This document shows, one piece after another, positions 27,461 through 36,151 of a DNA stretch of 64,000 nt (its first letter is position 1; every line of letters starts with the position of its first letter). The position numbers and the translations under genes are program-made. The DNA comes from Pseudobutyrivibrio xylanivorans. GTDB taxonomy: Bacteria > Bacillota > Clostridia > Lachnospirales > Lachnospiraceae. The notes below the pieces were generated by a model. The model did not search any database, was not told where the DNA came from, and was given only the letters and a program-made list of their open reading frames with translations. The stretch is from the NCBI RefSeq assembly GCF_008935055.1, contig NZ_CP043028.1, forward strand, positions 1,828,501 to 1,892,500, given 5' to 3'.

Positions 27461-28339
27461 TTAAGCCTCCTTTCTTTCGTCTACGCACATTGCATAGAAA
27501 AGATTCTGAAGTGGAACTGGCTCAACCTGAACGGCCTCTCCAAAATCAACTGCTGGCTCATCAGCAAGAACTGTGACAACCTTGTTGCGTCCAATGCTCT
27601 CTGGATGATAAACCTTTAAGCCATCAACTGCCTTCTCAACAGCCTCTATCTCTCCGCTGACACGATACGCTCTTGCAAGGAGTTCCTCTGTGTTCTCCTC
27701 GAATTTAATCTCACCATCATCGATGATGATTACCTTCTCAAATAAGCTTGCTGCTTCTTCAATAATATGAGTACTGATGATAAATGTTCTTCCTGTGTTT
27801 GCATATTCCTCAATTACAAGCTTGTAGAACTGCTCTCTTGCAACCACATCGAGACCTGCGACTGGCTCATCAAGAATTGTAATATCTGCCTTGCTGGCAA
27901 GAGCGATGATAATAGTAACTGCTGAAAGCATTCCTTTTGAAAGCTTGCTTACACGCTTCTTAGGATTGATGTTGAAAGCCTCAACTAATTCCCTTGCATA
28001 ATCCTCATCCCAATTTCTATAGAAGGACTTTGCTGTAGAAAGATAATCCTTAACCTTCAATGTATTAGGACCAAACATTGTGACCTGAGAAATCTCTCTC
28101 GAGTAGCAGATATGTGAAAGTGCCTCCTCGTTTTCCCACACTGGCTGGCCATCCAAAGTAACTGTTCCCTCTGTGGCTGGATTCTGTGCTGTGAGAATTG
28201 AAAGAAGAGTTGTCTTTCCTGCACCGTTTCTACCGATTAATCCGTAAATCTTACCAGTTTCGATTTCAACATTTACATTCTTAAGAACTGTATCCTTCCC
28301 ATATTTTTTTACTATATTTTTACCTGATAATGTTCCCAT
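27461..28339 (-). CDS. ABC transporter ATP-binding protein (YtrB/BcrA-like)
   Basis: 292 aa. Walker A is GRNGAGKTT, Walker B ITILDEP. The signature loop is LSKGM instead of the usual LSGGQ, which is typical of the YtrB group of ABC-2 ATPases. GGAGG lies 4 nt before the ATG. Expected to power the two following membrane proteins, probably in response to antibiotic or envelope stress. Confidence 0.92.
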   Translation of the reverse strand: MGTLSGKNIVKKYGKDTVLKNVNVEIETGKIYGLIGRNGAGKTTLLSILTAQNPATEGTVTLDGQPVWENEEALSHICYSREISQVTMFGPNTLKVKDYLSTAKSFYRNWDEDYARELVEAFNINPKKRVSKLSKGMLSAVTIIIALASKADITILDEPVAGLDVVAREQFYKLVIEEYANTGRTFIISTHIIEEAASLFEKVIIIDDGEIKFEENTEELLARAYRVSGEIEAVEKAVDGLKVYHPESIGRNKVVTVLADEPAVDFGEAVQVEPVPLQNLFYAMCVDERKEA

Positions 28340-28362
28340 AATGCCTCCTTTATATTTGATGA

Positions 28363-28731
28363 TTACATCTCTTTGCTTGAATCTATCATTTTCTTTAAGT
28401 CTTCCTTACTAATTCCGATAAGCTTTGCTTCTGTAATTATCTTTTTAACGAAAGTGTCATAGAAGCTTTCCTTCCTTGCTTCCATAATCCTTTCCTTTGC
28501 CCCCGTTTGTACAAACATACCAATACCTCGCTTCTTGTAAAGAATCTCCTTGTCTACCAATATGTTGATTCCCTTCGCCGCCGTGGCTGGGTTAATCTTG
28601 TAAAACTTTGAAAGCTCCGTGGTACTGGGAACCTGCTCCTCTTCATTTACTATTCCTCGAAGGATTTCGTCCTCTATCATTTCGCTTATCTGCAAATAAA
28701 TTGATTTATCTTCCCCTAAATTATCAAGCAA
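28363..28731 (-). CDS. GntR-family repressor, YtrA subfamily
   Basis: 122 aa from TTG 28731: AGGAGG lies exactly 8 nt upstream, whereas the longer GTG frame would begin within that AGGAGG. An N-terminal winged helix (SIYLQISEMIEDEI, QVPSTTELSKFYKINPATA) is followed by a short helical tail of about 50 residues, the YtrA layout rather than a large effector domain. First gene of its operon, with an operator across its own promoter. Confidence 0.9.
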   Translation of the reverse strand: MLDNLGEDKSIYLQISEMIEDEILRGIVNEEEQVPSTTELSKFYKINPATAAKGINILVDKEILYKKRGIGMFVQTGAKERIMEARKESFYDTFVKKIITEAKLIGISKEDLKKMIDSSKEM

Positions 28732-28755
28732 GTGACTCACCTCCTTTAGTTCATC

Positions 28756-28779
28756 GGTTAATTACTTGTGTAATTAACC
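28756..28779. promoter_or_regulatory. Operator for the YtrA-type regulator
   Basis: A perfect 10-bp inverted repeat, GGTTAATTAC-TTGT-GTAATTAACC, overlapping the -10 element and initial transcribed bases of the operon promoter. YtrA-subfamily repressors bind such palindromes at their own promoters. Confidence 0.82.
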
Positions 28780-28805
28780 ATATCACCATATAAGTTTTCT
28801 GTCAA
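28777..28805 (-). promoter_or_regulatory. Promoter of the YtrA-type ABC operon
   Basis: Minus strand TTGACA (28805-28800), 17-bp spacer, TATGGT (28782-28777), whose end is shared with the operator palindrome. Confidence 0.75.
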
Positions 28806-28828
28806 CCCTTTTTCCCCCTTAAATGAAA

Positions 28829-28862
28829 TAAAAAAAGAGGTAGATAATAATTATCCACCTCA
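28829..28862 (-). terminator. Terminator of the MBL-fold gene
   Basis: GAGGTGGATAAT/ATTATCTACCTC-type stem followed by seven T residues on the minus strand, just after the stop at 28881. Confidence 0.85.
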
Positions 28863-28880
28863 TCAGTCAGCTTTCCCAGC

Positions 28881-29702
28881 CTAAATCTTTATTTCTAATC
28901 CGACTCTCATCTGCTGCACTCTATCTCCCAATTCCTCCTTCAATATCTCAAACGCTCTATTCTTGGTGCAGTGCCCTGTACAAATATATTCCACTTCCGA
29001 TTCCTTTAGTTCTTTGGCAACTTTCCGTACATGCCTCTCACTCTTATTAAACAAATGCATACCACCAATATAGCCATAGACCTTTTGATTTGGAAATGTA
29101 CTTTTAACTTCATTTATGATGTTCAGTACCCCACCATGGGAACAACTATTAAGAATTACAAGCCCTTTATCAGTATCCAAAACTAGGCTCTGCTCATGAG
29201 AGAAATCATCTGCTTTCCAGCCATGAGCAGTCTTTCTATACATCATCTCTCGACGTCCAATCCAAGATAGTCCCTTAGTTTTATGGGGTATTAGATACAC
29301 TCCATTGCAGAGCTCATAATCTCCTTCAAGAAATTCAATTCGATTGGCATAATCAGTCAACAAATCTTTAGGTATCCCATTATACCTTGCTCCAAATAAT
29401 TTAAGATGGTAGCAGTTTGCGTCAACCGCCTTTCTAAGATAAAACTTTGCCTTAGAATTCTCCTGCATGAATTTTGGAATTCCATTTGCATGGTCATAGT
29501 GAGCATGGCTCAGCACTCCATAGTCAATATCCTTTATATCAAATCCAAGTGTCTTAAGATTCTCTGCAAAAAGCTCAGACTTTCCCGTATCCAATAATAT
29601 TTTCAGTTCACCATATTCAATGAGAATACTTAATCCCCACTCACCCTGCAACAATTCATCCTTTGGAATATTATCCACAATTACCGTAAGCTTTGTTTCC
29701 AT
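28881..29702 (-). CDS. MBL-fold metallohydrolase (COG1237-like)
   Basis: 273 aa from ATG 29702 (GGGGG 5 nt upstream). The metal motif is SHAHYDHANG, with further metal-site residues in NSCSHGG and CTGHCTKN. This matches the group annotated after the methanopterin-pathway RFA-P synthase, though in clostridia that assignment is doubtful. Single-gene unit with a terminator. The substrate is unknown. Confidence 0.85.
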   Translation of the reverse strand: METKLTVIVDNIPKDELLQGEWGLSILIEYGELKILLDTGKSELFAENLKTLGFDIKDIDYGVLSHAHYDHANGIPKFMQENSKAKFYLRKAVDANCYHLKLFGARYNGIPKDLLTDYANRIEFLEGDYELCNGVYLIPHKTKGLSWIGRREMMYRKTAHGWKADDFSHEQSLVLDTDKGLVILNSCSHGGVLNIINEVKSTFPNQKVYGYIGGMHLFNKSERHVRKVAKELKESEVEYICTGHCTKNRAFEILKEELGDRVQQMRVGLEIKI

Positions 29703-29754
29703 TTTTGCCCCCATGATATTTTCAACCCAATTCTATTCATATCATAACATACCC

Positions 29755-29794
29755 AAAAGAAAACAGGCTAAAATCTCATTGATTTTAGCCTGTT
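29755..29794 (-). terminator. Terminator of the condensation/ACP/adenylation operon
   Basis: A perfect 14-bp stem (AACAGGCTAAAATC and complement) with 5-nt loop, followed by TTTTCTTTT on the minus strand. Confidence 0.92.
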
Positions 29795-29803
29795 CACTCT
29801 ACT

Positions 29804-31336
29804 CTATGCTATAGCTGTTCTTTTTATTTTTCCTGTGGTGTTTCTGATGAATGGTTCTGTCCTAACATCTAGGCATGTGATATGTCGATAACTTGGTTGT
29901 GAACTGTTGTAACTGTCGATAAACTCCTGCAAAAGTTTCTCAACGGTCTCAGGGGAAACACCTCTGGAAAAAATCTCATCCTGATCCGGGTAAATACTTG
30001 CTGTCAGCCCAGTTCCATTTCCGGTTACTATAACCTCTCCCACCAATGGATTCAATCCCAGTTTGTTTTCGATTTCTTCAGGAGAAATGTTCTCCCCGTT
30101 TGACATAATGATCAAATTCTTAACTCGTCCATTGATGAATAGATATCCTTCCTCGTCCAGATAACCCTTATCACCTGTGTGAAGCCATCCATCTTCGGTA
30201 AATGCCTCACTTGTTTCCTCCGGCATCTCATAGTATCCTTTCATAACACTGGAGCCCTTTACCAGAATTTCGCCGTCCTGGAATTTTATCTGCACGTTCG
30301 CAAGAGGCTTACCTATTGATCCAGCCTTATGACAATCCACCGTGTTAGTGGTAATGACTGGCGAGCACTCTGACATTCCATAGCCTTCCAATATATCGAT
30401 ACCGTACTTCTCAAACTCATGGATATAAAATGGGTCCAAATGAGCTCCACCTGTGAAAATTATTTTCAGATTTCCGCCAAAAACAGTTTCATAGACTATG
30501 TCCTCTGGAGTATCTCCAAGTGTTCTCAGTCGCTTATAAATTGACTCAATCATTAATGGAACCATAAGCATAACTCTAGGCTTAAAAATGCTTATATTTC
30601 TAACCATATGCATAAGTGAATCATTAATACATACAATAGCTCCCAAGGAAAAGCCTTTAAGCCAATCCATCACCAGACAGTATGCGTGATGAATTGGTAA
30701 AACGCTCATCATTACACAACCTGGGTCCACTACATAGTCAACATTCCTTACATTTTCAAATAGATTGCGTTGTGTAAGCATTACTCCCTTACTTTTTCCA
30801 GTGGTTCCAGATGTATAAATTATTGTGCCTACAGAATCTTCCGCCGCTCCTTGAACGTCATCCTTTCCTTTTCCAAGGTCAATCAGTTCTGGCAGTGCTC
30901 CAATTTTTGCATTAGGAATAGTAAGTTCATAGGAATCCTGAAGCAACCATATCTGCTTAAGCTTATGACAGCCAATTAATATAGGCTCAGCCAAAGCTAT
31001 CAGTTTTGGGCTAAGGAAAAGAACTTCTACCCCAGCTCGGTTCAATAAATCAATTAAATCATCAGCTGGAAGAAGGGCATCAAGAGGAACCGCCACATTT
31101 TGACCAGTTACAATACCTAAGTAGCTTGCTATCCACTGTAGGCTACTCTCTCCAATGAGTCCTATATGTGAATCAGTAAATCCATTGCTGACAAGACCCT
31201 GCCTTATACATCTAACCATTTCATCAAGCTTACCGTAGCTGGCCTCAGAAATATTTCTCTTTTCAAGCCAGCGAACTGCAGGCAGTGCACTGAAGCTGGT
31301 TGCAGTATCATCCCAAAGGGTGCGTAAATTATTCAT
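29804..31336 (-). CDS. AMP-forming adenylation enzyme (acyl/aminoacyl activation)
   Basis: 510 aa ANL-superfamily enzyme. P-loop-type motif IIYTSGTTGKSKG, A5-like GYGMSECSP, A7-like WLHTGDKG, hinge FINGRVKN and a C-terminal GKIKRTA with the catalytic Lys. Third in an operon after a condensation-like protein and a carrier protein, so it probably loads that carrier. Similarity in the hinge and GYGMSE blocks is closer to acyl-CoA synthetase/fatty-acyl ligases than to NRPS A-domains; the substrate is unknown. GGAGG lies 10 nt before the ATG. Confidence 0.9.
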   Translation of the reverse strand: MNNLRTLWDDTATSFSALPAVRWLEKRNISEASYGKLDEMVRCIRQGLVSNGFTDSHIGLIGESSLQWIASYLGIVTGQNVAVPLDALLPADDLIDLLNRAGVEVLFLSPKLIALAEPILIGCHKLKQIWLLQDSYELTIPNAKIGALPELIDLGKGKDDVQGAAEDSVGTIIYTSGTTGKSKGVMLTQRNLFENVRNVDYVVDPGCVMMSVLPIHHAYCLVMDWLKGFSLGAIVCINDSLMHMVRNISIFKPRVMLMVPLMIESIYKRLRTLGDTPEDIVYETVFGGNLKIIFTGGAHLDPFYIHEFEKYGIDILEGYGMSECSPVITTNTVDCHKAGSIGKPLANVQIKFQDGEILVKGSSVMKGYYEMPEETSEAFTEDGWLHTGDKGYLDEEGYLFINGRVKNLIIMSNGENISPEEIENKLGLNPLVGEVIVTGNGTGLTASIYPDQDEIFSRGVSPETVEKLLQEFIDSYNSSQPSYRHITCLDVRTEPFIRNTTGKIKRTAIA

Positions 31337-31415
31337 GGCTAAGAAACCTCCTGTAGTGTATGGAATGAAATCGCTAATCTAAACCATATTACTCTTAGCA
31401 AATGTCTAATCATAG

Positions 31416-31655
31416 TTAGCTCACCTCCTGCAAATCCTGAAGCATTGAAAGCGCCTCTCCGACTGTGCGTATTTGAACTACCTGCTCCTGCTGAAGTTCA
31501 ACATCAAATTCATCCTCCAGCTCGCCCAAGAAAGACATAAAATCAAGTGAACTGAAATCCAAATCCTCACGAAATCTGATGTTATCTGTTAGTGCCTCTG
31601 GTGTAGCCTGACAATACTGTGAAATAAGTTCTTTAAATTTTCTTTCTAATGACAT
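31416..31655 (-). CDS. Acyl/peptidyl carrier protein
   Basis: 79 aa, acidic, four-helix size. The phosphopantetheine site is LDFSSLDFMSF, with Ser in the DSL-like position. It overlaps the end of the condensation gene by 10 bp (start at 31655, upstream stop at 31646), so the two are translationally coupled. A dedicated carrier for this cluster rather than the fatty-acid ACP. Confidence 0.9.
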   Translation of the reverse strand: MSLERKFKELISQYCQATPEALTDNIRFREDLDFSSLDFMSFLGELEDEFDVELQQEQVVQIRTVGEALSMLQDLQEVS

Positions 31656-33025
31656 AACAGCTCTCCTATCTTTATATCTGGTTTTTCAACTCCCTCAAAA
31701 ATAATTTTCATCAAGTAGTAGTTAAACAGCTCCACATGCTTTTCGTTTAGATCCGCTGTCTGATAGTGATAAGAAAAATTCATTCCACCATCCTCTGTAT
31801 AGGAAACTGTAAGATACATCTTCTTAGTGGCCGCGCCGTTTGCAAACCATTTGCTGTGCATCGGTATATCCTTCAGGTATGGGTTTTCCATTTTAACAGG
31901 AAGCGGCTGATAGGTGAGATAACAGCTTTCATAGGTTGTATTCTCAGGAGTGCCATAGCGTTTCTTTATCTCATCGTAAATCAGCTGAGGATCATAATTG
32001 CTATGCATATAAATCTGATTTTGCATGTTCTGGATTATATATGCGGCATCCATAAAGGACGTTTCCGGCCTTATACAGGTTCTGCAAGGAAACATTATCG
32101 TTCTGCTTCCTCCCGAGGTCCATTCATCCCTAGTGGAGCGTCTCGAGATGAAATTTTGGATGGAAATATCCTGCTGCCCGTTATTCATTTTTGATAAATA
32201 GGTTCTCATTCCTAATAGAAGAAGATTTGTCATAGAAAGCTGATTGTTCTGGCAAAAATCAATCAGCCTTTTTGTGGCATCCCCATCCAGCCTGTAATCC
32301 TTTACTGCTACGAACAAATCCTTCAGCTCTATATCTGCAGCTCTGAGGTTTTGATTGTTGTGAAGCTTCCTTGCTCTATCTAGCACCATTGGTCCCTGAA
32401 TATCTGAATATAATGGTTCTCCCCATTTATCTAAAAGGTCATCCCAAAACTTCTTATCTCTTGTGAAACGCTTCACATTTTCCTGCTTAGCCAAATCATT
32501 CTGTAAAACAGTTTCATAATCAGCCAAGTCAATTGGCATATCAGCTCCAAATCTAAAATGAGTGTAGAGAGACATAATATCATTGGTTAGGACAACCACT
32601 CCACAGGAATCTATAAGTCGATGATCCATGTGCAGGAAGAATCCGTTGTAACCCTCAGGCAACTTCATCATAAAGATTTCAAACATTGGAATATCGCTAC
32701 CATCAAAAGTCTCGTATGCCCAGGCTTGCATTACTCCATCAGCTTTCTCCATGGTCAGGTCAGATAAATCTTTAATCTGAATCTGTTTTTGCACATTATC
32801 TGTTATGTACTGTCTGATGTTGCCCTGGGCGTCGGCCTTCGTAAACTGTACCCTCATGCATCCATATCTCAGAATTTCCATTTTTATGCATTTTTCAAGG
32901 AGCTTAAAATCTAAATCAGCCTTTAGCGATGCAACAATACTAAGTCCTGACACCTGTTGCGTACCGTATTTACGAATCCATCTGTAATGAAGATTTTGAG
33001 CTGGCGTTAATGCGTATTTTTTCAT
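31646..33025 (-). CDS. Stand-alone condensation-domain protein
   Basis: 459 aa, NRPS condensation/CoA-acyltransferase fold. The core motif reads LHMDHRLIDS, a variant of HHxxxDG in which the second His and the Asp are kept but the first His is Asp and Gly is Ser. The N-terminal PAQNLHYRWI resembles the C1 motif (usually TPAQ). Start 33025 follows GGGAAAG closely. Expected to join a carrier-bound acyl group to an amine or alcohol acceptor. First gene of a three-gene unit with its own upstream dyad. Confidence 0.78.
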   Translation of the reverse strand: MKKYALTPAQNLHYRWIRKYGTQQVSGLSIVASLKADLDFKLLEKCIKMEILRYGCMRVQFTKADAQGNIRQYITDNVQKQIQIKDLSDLTMEKADGVMQAWAYETFDGSDIPMFEIFMMKLPEGYNGFFLHMDHRLIDSCGVVVLTNDIMSLYTHFRFGADMPIDLADYETVLQNDLAKQENVKRFTRDKKFWDDLLDKWGEPLYSDIQGPMVLDRARKLHNNQNLRAADIELKDLFVAVKDYRLDGDATKRLIDFCQNNQLSMTNLLLLGMRTYLSKMNNGQQDISIQNFISRRSTRDEWTSGGSRTIMFPCRTCIRPETSFMDAAYIIQNMQNQIYMHSNYDPQLIYDEIKKRYGTPENTTYESCYLTYQPLPVKMENPYLKDIPMHSKWFANGAATKKMYLTVSYTEDGGMNFSYHYQTADLNEKHVELFNYYLMKIIFEGVEKPDIKIGELLCH

Positions 33026-33154
33026 AACTTTCCCTTTCATTGCCTAGTTCAATAAACTGTTGTTTAACTTTGCCAATGAAAATATCACAATAAATTTACA
33101 AGTTCCATAGGGGTTATGACTTAATGGACATTTCTTTTAGAAGTGACCAAAAGA

Positions 33155-33185
33155 TATCAAACATATTTCAAAATACTGTTTGATA
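33155..33185. promoter_or_regulatory. Candidate operator upstream of the condensation gene
   Basis: A perfect 9-bp inverted repeat, TATCAAACA / TGTTTGATA, with a 13-bp spacer, about 130 bp before the condensation gene and just after the TetR gene's terminator. A plausible TetR-family binding site; no convincing -10/-35 pair was found with it. Confidence 0.45.
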
Positions 33186-33187
33186 AA

Positions 33188-33228
33188 ATGAAAAGACGGA
33201 TTAGACTCTTATGAATCTAATCCGCCTT
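33188..33228 (-). terminator. Terminator overlapping the TetR stop codon
   Basis: GGATTAGA / TCTAATCC core extended by GGC/GTC pairing, then TCTTTTC on the minus strand; the TetR stop codon lies in the loop. Confidence 0.7.
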
Positions 33229-33796
33229 CCATAAACGGAAGTATTCCATTTAAGAAAATTCGAGTTAATATATCAGCAATTTCTTCAGCAGGTGTTTCGC
33301 AGTGTTCTGCTGTCCATTTATGAAGAATGCCAAGTGTAAGTCCTATAGTACTGGCAATCATATACGAAAACAGCTGCTTATTTTTGATGGTCACAGAACC
33401 ACCTTCACTGGCCTCTGCCACATATCTATGAAACATCATCATTGCCTTTTCAAGGAAACTGTCGCCTCGAGGGCTGTGCAAAATACTGGCAAGGAAATGA
33501 TTTTCCCTGGTGTAATTGCAAATTGCCAAAAAATAGGAGTGGCAAAGCTGATGATCATCTTTCGGATGAAAGCTCTCCATAAGCTTAAATATATCATCTA
33601 TTGTCCGGTCCTCTGCTGCCGCAATAAGTGCTGGCACATTTTCATAATGATTATAAAACGTGCTTCGCACAATTCCAGACTTCTTCACCACATCCGCAAC
33701 TGAGATTTTTTCAAAGTCCTTCTCCCTGCTGAGCAGGAAGAAGGACTCAATTATAGCATCCTCTGAAGTTGTATATCTCTCGTCTAATTCATTCAT
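33209..33796 (-). CDS. TetR/AcrR-family regulator
   Basis: 195 aa. The N-terminal DNA-binding domain has the TetR pattern KISVADVVKKSGIVRSTFYNHYENV at about residues 32-55; the remainder is a helical ligand domain. Its start overlaps the stop of the phosphohexomutase gene, so it is read from the pgm promoter. It lies immediately upstream of the condensation/ACP/adenylation operon, its likely target. Confidence 0.88.
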   Translation of the reverse strand: MNELDERYTTSEDAIIESFFLLSREKDFEKISVADVVKKSGIVRSTFYNHYENVPALIAAAEDRTIDDIFKLMESFHPKDDHQLCHSYFLAICNYTRENHFLASILHSPRGDSFLEKAMMMFHRYVAEASEGGSVTIKNKQLFSYMIASTIGLTLGILHKWTAEHCETPAEEIADILTRIFLNGILPFMEGGLDS

Positions 33797-35478
33797 TAGC
33801 TTAATACTGGCTTCAAAGCCTCTGCAAGCTTATCCTTCATTGCCTCTGCCTCTGCAAGATCCTTACCCTTTGTAGTGAAGTAAGTCTTAATCTTTGGCTC
33901 GGTACCAGAAGGACGAACAACTACTGTGCATCCATTCTCAAGACCATAGATAAGAACATTTGCTGAAGGAAGTCCTGTCTCAGCTGTGTTCTTGTAGTCT
34001 GTAACCTTAGAAACCTTGATGCCTGCAAACTCTGCTGGTGGGTTTTCACGAAGTGAGTTCATGATACCAGCCATTGTGTCCATACCTGAAAGACCTGGGA
34101 ACTCAAATGAGTCTACCTTGTTGAGGTAACGGCCATACTCTGCATAAATCTCTTCAAGACGCTGCTTAAGTGAGCTTCCGATGCTGCGATAGTAAGCAGC
34201 CATCTCGCAGATAAGCATTGAACCGATAACAGCATCCTTATCACGTACATAAGGGCCTGCAAGGTATCCGTATGACTCCTCGAAACCGAAGATAAATCTA
34301 TCAACCTCTCCATCAGCCTCAAGACCGGCAATCTGATCACCAATCCACTTAAATCCTGTAAGAACTGAACGAAGCTCAACACCATAATGCTCAGCAACTG
34401 CATCTGCAAGCGGTGTAGAAACAATCGACTTAACTGCTACAGGATTCTTTGGCATTGTGCCCTTTTCGATACGACCTGCTGCAATATAATCAAGAAGTAG
34501 TACGCCAACCTCGTTACCAGAAACAAGCTCGTAGCTTCCATCTGGACACTTCATAGCGATACCTACACGGTCTGCATCTGGATCTGTAGCAAGCATAAGA
34601 TCTGCACCCTCAGCCTTAGCAAGCTCAAGACCAAGCTTAAGCGCATCAAAGATTTCTGGGTTTGGATAGCTACAGGTTGTGAAGTAGCCGTTTGGATATT
34701 CCTGCTCTGGAACGATTGTGATATCTGTGATACCAATGTCGTTAAGAACGCGTGTAACTGGAACTAAGCCTGAACCGTTGAGTGGGCTATAAACAAGCTT
34801 GAGACCTGCTGTCTTGCAAAGACCTGGACGAACCTGACGCTCCTCGATTGCTGCATAGAAAGCATCCTTGCAATCGTCTCCAACAAACTTGATAAGTCCC
34901 TTCTCAACACCCTCTGCAAATGACATAACCTTTGCGCCTGTGAGCACATCAGTCTTCTGAATCTCAGCATAAACGATAGCTGCTGCATCATCTGTCATCT
35001 GGCATCCGTCTGGACCATAAGCCTTGTATCCATTGTACTTAGCTGGGTTGTGAGAAGCTGTAACCATGATACCAGCGTTGCACTTGTAGTAACGAGTAGC
35101 AAATGAAAGAGCTGGAACTGGCATAAGTGCATCGTAAATACGAACATTGATGCCGTTAGCTGCAAGAACACCAGCTGCTGTCTTTGCGAAAACATCACTC
35201 TTAAGACGTGAGTCGTAGCTGATTGCAACTGTCTGGTTGCCACCCTGAGTCTTAACCCAGTTTGCAAGGCCCTGTGTAGCCTGACGAACAACATAGATAT
35301 TCATTCTGTTTGTACCTGCACCAAGCACACCACGAAGACCTGCTGTACCGAAAGCAAGTGCTACAGCGAATCTGTCCTTAATTTCTTCATCATTTCCGTT
35401 GATTTTGTTAAGCTCTGGCTTAAGATCACAATCCTCAAGATCTGCCTCGAGCCAACGCTTGTAATCATCCATATACAT
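33796..35478 (-). CDS. pgcA: Phosphoglucomutase/phosphomannomutase, alpha-phosphohexomutase family
   Basis: Interconverts hexose 1- and 6-phosphates. The phosphoserine loop is TASHNPAKYNGYK, the metal loop ATDPDADRVG, the sugar-binding loop GFEESYGY, and the C-terminal phosphate-binding loop RPSGTEPKIK. 560 aa, the PgcA-type length. The ATG at 35478 is 9 nt from GAGGAG; an ATG 9 nt earlier abuts that site. It supplies glucose-1-phosphate for surface polysaccharides. The symbol pgcA is by family, not proven. Confidence 0.92.
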   Translation of the reverse strand: MYMDDYKRWLEADLEDCDLKPELNKINGNDEEIKDRFAVALAFGTAGLRGVLGAGTNRMNIYVVRQATQGLANWVKTQGGNQTVAISYDSRLKSDVFAKTAAGVLAANGINVRIYDALMPVPALSFATRYYKCNAGIMVTASHNPAKYNGYKAYGPDGCQMTDDAAAIVYAEIQKTDVLTGAKVMSFAEGVEKGLIKFVGDDCKDAFYAAIEERQVRPGLCKTAGLKLVYSPLNGSGLVPVTRVLNDIGITDITIVPEQEYPNGYFTTCSYPNPEIFDALKLGLELAKAEGADLMLATDPDADRVGIAMKCPDGSYELVSGNEVGVLLLDYIAAGRIEKGTMPKNPVAVKSIVSTPLADAVAEHYGVELRSVLTGFKWIGDQIAGLEADGEVDRFIFGFEESYGYLAGPYVRDKDAVIGSMLICEMAAYYRSIGSSLKQRLEEIYAEYGRYLNKVDSFEFPGLSGMDTMAGIMNSLRENPPAEFAGIKVSKVTDYKNTAETGLPSANVLIYGLENGCTVVVRPSGTEPKIKTYFTTKGKDLAEAEAMKDKLAEALKPVLS

Positions 35479-35517
35479 ACTCTTCATCTCCTCATATTTG
35501 CTTAAAAAACTTCTTTA

Positions 35518-35546
35518 ATTTTAAGTAATTCAGTTAGACATGTCAA
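35518..35546 (-). promoter_or_regulatory. Promoter of the phosphohexomutase-TetR unit
   Basis: Minus strand TTGACA (35546-35541), 17-bp spacer, TAAAAT (35523-35518). Confidence 0.75.
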
Positions 35547-35549
35547 CCT

Positions 35550-35588
35550 GACAAAAATAAAGGGAAACCCGACAAAATCAGGTCTCCC
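35550..35588 (-). terminator. Terminator of the luxS operon
   Basis: GGGAGACC/GGTTTCCC stem with one G-T pair, followed by TTTATTTTTG on the minus strand. Confidence 0.8.
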
Positions 35589-35601
35589 AAGGATAACTAT
35601 T

Positions 35602-36126
35602 TTATGAATCAAAGAACTGACGACCATCATCAGTAACAAGTCTATCAGACTTTGGATACTCAAAGATTGCATCATTGTTTGCATTCTCCTCAAGGTACTT
35701 AGCAAACTTTTCAGCATGCATCTTAGCAAGCCATAGATTGTGCATAAGGTAGTTTCCACAGTTCTCCTCATTTGTTCCTGGCACACTGTCTGCATCTGCT
35801 ACAGACTTGAATGCTCTAAGAAGAAGATCGTGAATCTCCTTAGGTGCGCGACCGCCCTTTAAGATAAGGTAAAATCCTGTAAGGCAGCCCATTGGTCCCC
35901 AGTAAATTACTTCATCCTTCCAATCAGGGTCATTGCGAAGAAATGTAGCAATGATATGCTCAAGTGTGTGCATTGCAGCCACATCAACAAATGGCTCCCT
36001 GTTAGGTTTGGTAACTCTAATATCGTAGGTTGTGATAACGCTACCTCCAACTTCATCCTGTCGGCTAATGAAGATACCTGGGACGATTTCTCTGTGATCA
36101 ACTGAAAAACTTGGTATTAAATCCAT
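35602..36126 (-). CDS. luxS: S-ribosylhomocysteine lyase LuxS
   Basis: Cleaves S-ribosylhomocysteine to homocysteine and DPD, the AI-2 precursor. The metal-binding motif HTLEH and downstream catalytic GPMGCLTGFY are intact, as is a late Cys in NEENCGNYLMHN. 174 aa, slightly longer than the usual 150-160. Follows mtnN by 25 nt, completing SAH detoxification in one unit. Confidence 0.96.
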   Translation of the reverse strand: MDLIPSFSVDHREIVPGIFISRQDEVGGSVITTYDIRVTKPNREPFVDVAAMHTLEHIIATFLRNDPDWKDEVIYWGPMGCLTGFYLILKGGRAPKEIHDLLLRAFKSVADADSVPGTNEENCGNYLMHNLWLAKMHAEKFAKYLEENANNDAIFEYPKSDRLVTDDGRQFFDS

Positions 36127-36151
36127 TTTATTCCTCCTATTAATTCCAAAT

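Noticed and set aside
34113..35294. Several minus-strand alternate-frame ORFs within the phosphohexomutase gene
   Set aside because: The mutase frame has all catalytic loops; the others are low-complexity shadows rich in Leu/Ser/Gln/Arg.
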